A stretch of 64,000 nucleotides of DNA from Pseudomonas sp. SORT22 (GTDB lineage Bacteria > Pseudomonadota > Gammaproteobacteria > Pseudomonadales > Pseudomonadaceae): the NCBI RefSeq assembly GCF_018417635.1, contig NZ_CP071007.1, positions 1,240,501 to 1,304,500 of the forward strand. Reading direction: 5' to 3'. The notes beneath the pieces were generated by a model, which saw only the letters and a program-made list of their open reading frames with translations, did no database searches and was not told the origin of the DNA. The position numbers were made by a program, and so were the translations under genes. Shown one piece after another: positions 58,811 to 64,000 of the stretch; positions within the stretch are counted from its first letter, which is position 1; every line of letters begins with the position of its first letter.

Positions 58811-61102
58811 TTACAGCAGCTCGAAGCTCTGTTGTTGCACGGCCTGCGAATCGAGGCCGACCTGGACCCGGAACTCGCCCGGTTCCGCCGCCCATTGCAG
58901 CTGGCCGTTGTAGAACTTCAGGTCGTCGGCTTTGATGGTGAAGCGCAGGGTGCGTTCTTCGCCAGCCTTGAGCATGACTTTCTGGAAGTTCTTCAGCTCC
59001 TTGACCGGGCGGCTCATGGACGCGGTGACGTCCTGCAGGTACAGCTGCACCACGGTTTCGCCATCACGCTTGCCGGTGTTCTTGACCACGATGCTGGCTT
59101 CCAGGTCCTGGCCCTGTTTGACCGTCTTGCTCGAAAGCTTCAGGTTCGCCAGGCTGAAGTCGCTGTAGCTCAGGCCGTAGCCGAAGGGGTACAGCGGGCC
59201 GTTTGGCTCTTCAAAGTACTGCGAGGTGTAGTTGCCTGGCTTGCCTGGGGTGAACGGGCGGCCGATGCTCAGGTGGTTGTAGTACATCGGGATCTGCCCG
59301 ACCGAGCGCGGGAAGGTGATCGCCAGCTTGCCCGACGGGTTGTAGTCGCCGAACAGCACGTCGGCAATGGCGTTGCCGCCTTCGGTGCCGCTGAACCAGG
59401 TTTCCAGAATCGCATCGGCCTGCTCGCGTTCCCAGGCCAGCGACAGCGGCCGGCCGTTCATCAGCACCAGCACCAGCGGTTTGCCGGTGGCTTTCAGGGC
59501 CTTGATCAGCTCGCGCTGGGCGGCGGGGATTTCCAGGGTGGTGCGGCTGGACGATTCGTGGGACATGCCACGGGACTCGCCCACCACCGCCACCACCACG
59601 TCGGACTGCCTGGCAGCCTTGACCGCTTCATCGATCAGCACCGCGGCAGGGCGCGGATCGTCGATGATTTCCGGGGCATCGAAGTTGAGGAAGTTCAGGT
59701 AGTCGAGGATGGCCTTGTCGTGGGTGACGTTGGAGCCTTTGGCGTAGATCACCTTGGCCTTGTCACCGAGCGCCTGGCGCATGCCTTCGCGCACAGTGAT
59801 CGATTGCTGCGGGCGGCCGGCGGCGGCCCAGCTGCCCATCATGTCGATCGGGGCATCGGCCAGCGGGCCGACCAGGGCGATGGTGCCGGCTTTTGCCAGC
59901 GGCAGGGTCTGCTGGCGGTTTTCCAGCAAGACCAGGCTGCGGCGCGCGACGTCACGGGCCTCGGCGCGGTGCAGGCGGCTGTCGGCATAGGTGTCGGCCG
60001 GGTCGTCGCTGGCCTTGCCGATGCGCCGGTAGGGGTCTTCGAACAGGCCCATGTCGTACTTGGCGCCGAGCACTTCGCGCACGGCGTTGTCGATATCGGC
60101 CTGCTGGATTTCACCGGCCTTGAGCAGGCTGGCCAGCTCTTCGCCGTACAGCGAGTCGTTCATGCTCAGGTCGATGCCGGCCTTGATCGCCAGCTTGGCG
60201 GCTTCGCGGCCATCGCGGGCGACACCGTGACGCACCAGCTCGGTGATCGCCCCGTGGTCGCTGACGGTCACGCCTTTGAAGCCCCAGTCCTTGCGCAGCA
60301 GGTCGTTCATCAACCAGGTGTTGGAGGTCGCCGGAACGCCGTTGATCGAGTTCAGCGCCACCATGACCCCGCCGGCGCCGGCATCGATGGCGGCGCGGTA
60401 GGGTGGCAGGTAGTCGTTGAACATCTTGGTCGGGCTCATGTCGACCGTGTTGTAGTCGCGCCCGCCTTCCACCGCGCCGTACAGGGCGAAGTGCTTGACC
60501 GCGGCCATCAGGCTGGTTGCCGCCGCCGGGCTCGGGCCCTGGAAGGATTCGACCATCACCTTGGAGATGCGCGAGACCAGGTAGGTGTCTTCGCCGAAGC
60601 CTTCACTGGTACGGCCCCAGCGCGGGTCGCGGGCGATGTCGACCATCGGTGCGAAGGTCATGTCGATGCCGTCGGAGGCGGCCTCGGCGGCGGACACCCG
60701 GCCAACCTTGGCGATCGCTTCCATGTCCCAGCTGGCGGCCAGGCCCAGGCTGATCGGGAAGATCGTGCGGTGGCCGTGGATCACGTCGTAGGCGAAGAAC
60801 ATCGGGATCTTCAGCCGGCTCTTGGCAGCGGCATCCTGCATCGGCCGGTTTTCTGCGCGGGTGATCGAGTTGAAGGTACCGCCGATGCGGCCGGCAGCGA
60901 TTTCCTTGCGGATCATCTCGCGGGGCATTTCCGGGCCGATGCTGATCAGGCGCAACTGGCCGATCTTTTCATCCAGGGTCATCTGCTTGATCAGGTTGGC
61001 GATGAACGCCTGTTTGTCCTGCAGCGGGGCGGCAGAGGTGTCGGCAAAGGCCGATTGACTGGCCAGGCTGACAACCAGACCCAGCAAACACAGCTTGTTC
61101 AT
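58811..61102 (-). CDS. bglX: Periplasmic beta-glucosidase
   Basis: A 763-aa glycoside hydrolase family 3 enzyme. A signal peptide (residues 1-21, LASQSAFA) leads to the N-terminal barrel with nucleophile motif GVTVSDHGAI. The second domain includes ETWFSGTEGGNAIADVLFGD, and a C-terminal fibronectin III-like domain closes the chain. Length matches E. coli BglX (765). Divergent from the LemA operon. Confidence 0.95.
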   Translation of the reverse strand: MNKLCLLGLVVSLASQSAFADTSAAPLQDKQAFIANLIKQMTLDEKIGQLRLISIGPEMPREMIRKEIAAGRIGGTFNSITRAENRPMQDAAAKSRLKIPMFFAYDVIHGHRTIFPISLGLAASWDMEAIAKVGRVSAAEAASDGIDMTFAPMVDIARDPRWGRTSEGFGEDTYLVSRISKVMVESFQGPSPAAATSLMAAVKHFALYGAVEGGRDYNTVDMSPTKMFNDYLPPYRAAIDAGAGGVMVALNSINGVPATSNTWLMNDLLRKDWGFKGVTVSDHGAITELVRHGVARDGREAAKLAIKAGIDLSMNDSLYGEELASLLKAGEIQQADIDNAVREVLGAKYDMGLFEDPYRRIGKASDDPADTYADSRLHRAEARDVARRSLVLLENRQQTLPLAKAGTIALVGPLADAPIDMMGSWAAAGRPQQSITVREGMRQALGDKAKVIYAKGSNVTHDKAILDYLNFLNFDAPEIIDDPRPAAVLIDEAVKAARQSDVVVAVVGESRGMSHESSSRTTLEIPAAQRELIKALKATGKPLVLVLMNGRPLSLAWEREQADAILETWFSGTEGGNAIADVLFGDYNPSGKLAITFPRSVGQIPMYYNHLSIGRPFTPGKPGNYTSQYFEEPNGPLYPFGYGLSYSDFSLANLKLSSKTVKQGQDLEASIVVKNTGKRDGETVVQLYLQDVTASMSRPVKELKNFQKVMLKAGEERTLRFTIKADDLKFYNGQLQWAAEPGEFRVQVGLDSQAVQQQSFELL

Positions 61103-61284
61103 GAATTCTGTTCTCAAGGCTTGCGGCAGTATTCACGGTGATACTGCCCAGCCGAAGTTGGGGAAGCGGCTATTGTTGTAGTTTGCTGGGGCATCTTTTA
61201 GCCGATTGGGCGATCCCGATCCAGCGGCGATGACGGATTATGCCTCAAGTCCGGTGAATCACGGCGATCAAGGAGCGTAGCGAC

Positions 61285-61887
61285 ATGCAGGTAATTCAAT
61301 TCAAGGGCGTACGCCTGTGGCTGCTGCTGATGTTTGGCAGCCTGCTGGCCGGTTGCGGGATCAACAACATCCCCAACTACGACGAGCAGGTAAAGGCCGC
61401 CTGGGCTCAGGTGCAGAACCAGTACCAGCGCCGCGCCGACCTGATTCCCAACCTGGTCGAAACGGTCAAAGGCTACGCCAGGCAGGAGCAGGAAACCCTG
61501 ACCGCGGTCATAGAAGCCCGGGCCAAGGCGACCTCGATCCAGGTCGATGCCAGTACGCTGGACGATCCACAAAAGTTGCAACAATTTCAGCAGGCGCAGT
61601 CGCAGCTGACCGGGGCCTTGAGCCGCTTGATGGTGGTGTCCGAGCGTTACCCGGACCTCAAGTCGAACCAGAACTTCCTGGCCTTGCAGTCGCAACTGGA
61701 AGGCACCGAGAACCGCATCGCCGTGGCGCGCAAGGATTTCATCGCCGCCGTGCAGCGCTACAACACCGAGATTCGCACCTTTCCCGGGCGACTCTGGCAC
61801 AGCGTGATGTACAGCGACCTGCCGATCCGCGAGAACTTCGAGGCCACCAGCGCCGATGCCGAAAAAGCGCCTGAAGTGAAATTCTGA
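61285..61887 (+). CDS. LemA-family lipoprotein
   Basis: A 200-aa helical protein. The lipobox LAGC gives a lipidated C24. The family core begins DEQVKAAWAQVQNQYQRRAD and continues LIPNLVETVKGYA. A long coiled helix bundle follows, ending with FPGRLWHSVMY. Known LemA proteins form membrane-associated bundles of uncertain role. Its stop overlaps the next start by 1 bp (TGATG). Confidence 0.92.
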   Translation: MQVIQFKGVRLWLLLMFGSLLAGCGINNIPNYDEQVKAAWAQVQNQYQRRADLIPNLVETVKGYARQEQETLTAVIEARAKATSIQVDASTLDDPQKLQQFQQAQSQLTGALSRLMVVSERYPDLKSNQNFLALQSQLEGTENRIAVARKDFIAAVQRYNTEIRTFPGRLWHSVMYSDLPIRENFEATSADAEKAPEVKF

Positions 61888-62624
61888 TGCGCCTGTTCAA
61901 GCTTGCGCTGCTGCTAGCGCTGCTGATCGCTACGCCGCTGCGCGCCGAGCTCAGCTTCCCGGCGCTGAGCGGGCGGGTGGTGGACAACGCCGGCCTGCTC
62001 GACGGTGCCAGCCGCAGCCAGCTCGACAACATGCTCAAGGCCCATGAGCAGGGCACCGGCGAACAGGTCGTGGTGGTGACCCTGGCCGACCTGCAGGGGC
62101 AGAGCATCGAAGACTACGGCTACCAGCTCGGCCGTCACTGGGGCATTGGCCAGAAAGGCAAGGACAACGGCGCGCTGTTGATCGTCGCCCCCCAGGAGCG
62201 CAAGCTGCGCATCGAAGTCGGCTATGGCCTGGAAGAGCGCCTGACCGATGCGCAGTCGTCGGTGATCATCAACCGCATCATCACCCCGGCGTTTCGTCGT
62301 GGCGAGTACAGTCAGGGCATCGTCCAGGGCACGGCGGCGATACTCCAGGTGCTGGGCGGCAACCCCTTGGCCGAGCCTTCGCGGGCGCTGGGCAACGATG
62401 GCCAGGACGGTGCGCCGGCCTGGGGCATCGGTTTGTTCATCCTGCTGATCCTGGTGGTGTTCGCCCTGCAGTCGCTGGGCCTTGGCGGCAGCGGGCGCGG
62501 CGGCATGGGCGGCGGTTTCGGCGGTGGCTACGGCGGCGGTGGTTTTGGCGGCGGCGGTGGCGGAGGGGGCTTCAGCGGTGGCGGGGGCAGCTTCGGCGGC
62601 GGTGGGTCGTCGGGGGGCTGGTAA
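61887..62624 (+). CDS. TPM-domain membrane protein with Gly-rich tail
   Basis: A 245-aa YgcG-type protein. A signal peptide (1-20) is followed by a TPM domain (about 30-150; GRVVDNAGLLD, GEQVVVVTL, LRIEVGYGLEERLTD), a membrane helix near 180-195, and a tail of nearly pure Gly/Ser/Phe repeats ending SSGGW. Members are thought to act in photosystem or envelope protein maintenance. Second gene of the LemA operon. Confidence 0.92.
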   Translation: MRLFKLALLLALLIATPLRAELSFPALSGRVVDNAGLLDGASRSQLDNMLKAHEQGTGEQVVVVTLADLQGQSIEDYGYQLGRHWGIGQKGKDNGALLIVAPQERKLRIEVGYGLEERLTDAQSSVIINRIITPAFRRGEYSQGIVQGTAAILQVLGGNPLAEPSRALGNDGQDGAPAWGIGLFILLILVVFALQSLGLGGSGRGGMGGGFGGGYGGGGFGGGGGGGGFSGGGGSFGGGGSSGGW

Positions 62625-62650
62625 ATGAACAACAACGGGTAGCGCAGCGC

Positions 62651-63268
62651 ATGACTTTGCTCACTGAACAACAACAGCGCCAGGTCGCTGAAGCCATTGC
62701 CCGGGTCGAGCGGCATACCGATGCCGAACTGGTCACGGTGCTGGCCAGCCGCGCCGACGACTATGCCTATATCCCCTTGCTGTGGGCCAGCCTGCTGGCC
62801 CTGGTGGTGCCGGGCGTCGTCCATTACCTCAGCGGCTGGATGAGCGTGCACAGTTTGCTGATCGTGCAGTGGCTGACCTTTATTGCCTTGTGCCTGCTGT
62901 TTCGCATCCCGTCGCTGACCACCCGCCTGATTCCGCGCTCGGTGCGCCACTGGCGCGCGGCGAACCTGGCCCGCCGGCAGTTTCTCGAACAGAACCTGCA
63001 CCACACCGTGGGTGGCACCGGCATGCTGATCTTTGTCAGCGAGGCCGAGCGCTATGTCGAGATTCTCGTCGATGAAGGCATCTCCCGGCACCTGGACAAC
63101 AAGGTCTGGGACGCGATCGTCAAGCGCTTTACCGCACAGGTGCGCCAGGGCCAGACGCTGCAGGGGTTCGTCAGTTGCATCGAGGCCTGCGGCGAGCTGC
63201 TGCGCACCCATGTGCCGCAGACTCACGAGCGCAACGAGCTGCCCAACCGCCTGGTGGTGCTCGGTTAG
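62651..63268 (+). CDS. TPM-domain protein with central membrane helices
   Basis: A 205-aa protein. The TPM fold appears split: a start (EAIARVERHTDAELVTVLAS), then two hydrophobic helices (residues 38-85), then the remainder (GTGMLIFVSEAERYVEILVD, RQGQTLQGF). Third gene of the operon. The pairing of two TPM proteins with LemA is a recurring bacterial arrangement with no settled function. Confidence 0.88.
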   Translation: MTLLTEQQQRQVAEAIARVERHTDAELVTVLASRADDYAYIPLLWASLLALVVPGVVHYLSGWMSVHSLLIVQWLTFIALCLLFRIPSLTTRLIPRSVRHWRAANLARRQFLEQNLHHTVGGTGMLIFVSEAERYVEILVDEGISRHLDNKVWDAIVKRFTAQVRQGQTLQGFVSCIEACGELLRTHVPQTHERNELPNRLVVLG

Positions 63269-63377
63269 CCGCGGCGGCATCGGTCGACAAAAGCTGTGCA
63301 GGGAAAGCGCATCCACGTAAAATTCCCGGCACTGCGCATCCCTGCGCCCCCTCCGCAACCCGAGGCACCCTTTCCCG

Positions 63378-64000
63378 ATGTCCGATTCCCCCACCGCCCA
63401 GGCCGCGCCGGATGCGCGTGCGCAGTTTCTGAGCCTGCTCGCCACCAGCCTGGAACAGAACGCCCTGATCAAGCTGGTGCTGGCGCGCCATGTCGGCAAC
63501 GAAGAAACCCTGCAGCGCATCATCGCCAAGCCGCTGACAGTCAAGGGCCAGGCTTGCGTGTCGTTCGTCTACCGCTACAAGACCCGCGACATCACCCGCA
63601 ACCTGGGCAACGATGAAGCCCTGGCGCTGGTCGATGAGCTGCTGCCGGCGTCGTTTCGCAACGCCCATCTGCTCAGCCTCAGCGACGAAGCGCAGCTGGA
63701 ATTCAGCAAGAAGGGCAAGCCGATGCTCCATCGCAGCGCCGTGCAGCAGGCGCGCCAGGCGCCGGCCGGGGAGCATGACCGCGAGAAAAAGCGCTACCTG
63801 GAGCTGAGCCGGCCGTTCTTGCACGACCTGGGCGTGACCGACAAGCAGCAGGCGCTGATCCCGGCGATGTCGCGCAAGTGGAAGCAGATCAACAAGTTCA
63901 TCGAAGTGTTTTCCCATGCCCTGAATTCGGCGCCGCTGGCCGCCGACCAGACGCTGCGGGTGGCCGACTTCGGCTCGGGCAAGGGCTACCTGACTTTCGC
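63378..64000 (+). CDS. SAM-dependent methyltransferase, 3' end outside window
   Basis: An open frame of 207 codons that runs off the window end. The start is MSDSPTAQAAPDAR. A helical N-terminal domain of about 180 residues precedes the SAM-binding motif I, VADFGSGKGYLTF, at the very end. This layout fits class I methyltransferases that act on RNA or small molecules; the target is unknown. The catalytic half lies beyond 64000. Confidence 0.85.
   Translation, partial: MSDSPTAQAAPDARAQFLSLLATSLEQNALIKLVLARHVGNEETLQRIIAKPLTVKGQACVSFVYRYKTRDITRNLGNDEALALVDELLPASFRNAHLLSLSDEAQLEFSKKGKPMLHRSAVQQARQAPAGEHDREKKRYLELSRPFLHDLGVTDKQQALIPAMSRKWKQINKFIEVFSHALNSAPLAADQTLRVADFGSGKGYLTF

Noticed and set aside
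57890..61141. A 1083-codon plus-strand open frame opposite mifS and bglX
   Set aside because: It is antisense to two clear genes with all their catalytic motifs, has no family character, and arises from high GC at third positions.

Overview
The window is bacterial chromosome from a Pseudomonas, most likely the P. putida group. The evidence is the gene content and order (sbcB, an MvaT/TurA-type silencer, purU, a dCache chemoreceptor, Pit, the pca cluster, ttgABC/ttgR, mifSR), Pseudomonas-type REP elements, GC-rich genes with AT-rich promoter regions, and PcaR-type operators. Synteny statements are from memory of P. putida KT2440; no database was searched. I saw no rRNA, tRNA, CRISPR array, transposase or phage gene.

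Layout. 1-12.4 kb holds housekeeping and envelope genes: a PilZ protein, exonuclease I, MvaT, formyl-THF deformylase, an overlapping three-gene envelope operon (glycosyltransferase, deacetylase, YbhN-type membrane protein), an amino-acid-type chemoreceptor, a HerA/YjgR-like ATPase and a phosphate transporter. 12.4-22.5 kb is a complete protocatechuate (beta-ketoadipate) branch, pcaR-K-I-J-F-T-B-D-C, with pcaIJ inserted between pcaK and pcaF. PcaR-like operators lie before pcaR, pcaK and pcaI. 23-31 kb is an accessory sulfate-ester scavenging module (arylsulfatase atsA, ABC transporter atsBC/atsR, a LysR regulator, alkylsulfatase dioxygenase atsK) with REP-like sequences at both ends. 31-43.5 kb has an OprD-family porin, the TtgABC efflux pump with its repressor TtgR, a DHA2-family exporter, and pobA/pobR, which feed 4-hydroxybenzoate into the pca genes. 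PcaR-like sites also occur upstream of the porin and in the pobA-pobR gap, suggesting one regulon for uptake, hydroxylation and ring cleavage.

43.5-54 kb is a mosaic of small metabolic units and regulators: a divergent LysR/metallo-beta-lactamase-fold pair, a probable 2-ketoarginine decarboxylase with an aldehyde dehydrogenase, an AraC/monooxygenase pair separated by a perfect 16-bp inverted repeat, a secreted 82-aa protein with four AEDGFDRT-like repeats, and a membrane protein made of four copies of one repeat. 54-59 kb is a dicarboxylate/alpha-ketoglutarate permease with its MifSR-type two-component system, including a sigma54 promoter and paired upstream sites. 59-64 kb has periplasmic beta-glucosidase BglX, a LemA-TPM-TPM operon, and a methyltransferase cut by the window end.

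The least explained items are the repeat mini-protein (52765-53013), the four-repeat membrane protein (53336-54091), a possible small RNA opposite the pcaR promoter (12822-12912), a long palindromic element (32764-32917), and the PcaR-like sites outside the pca cluster.
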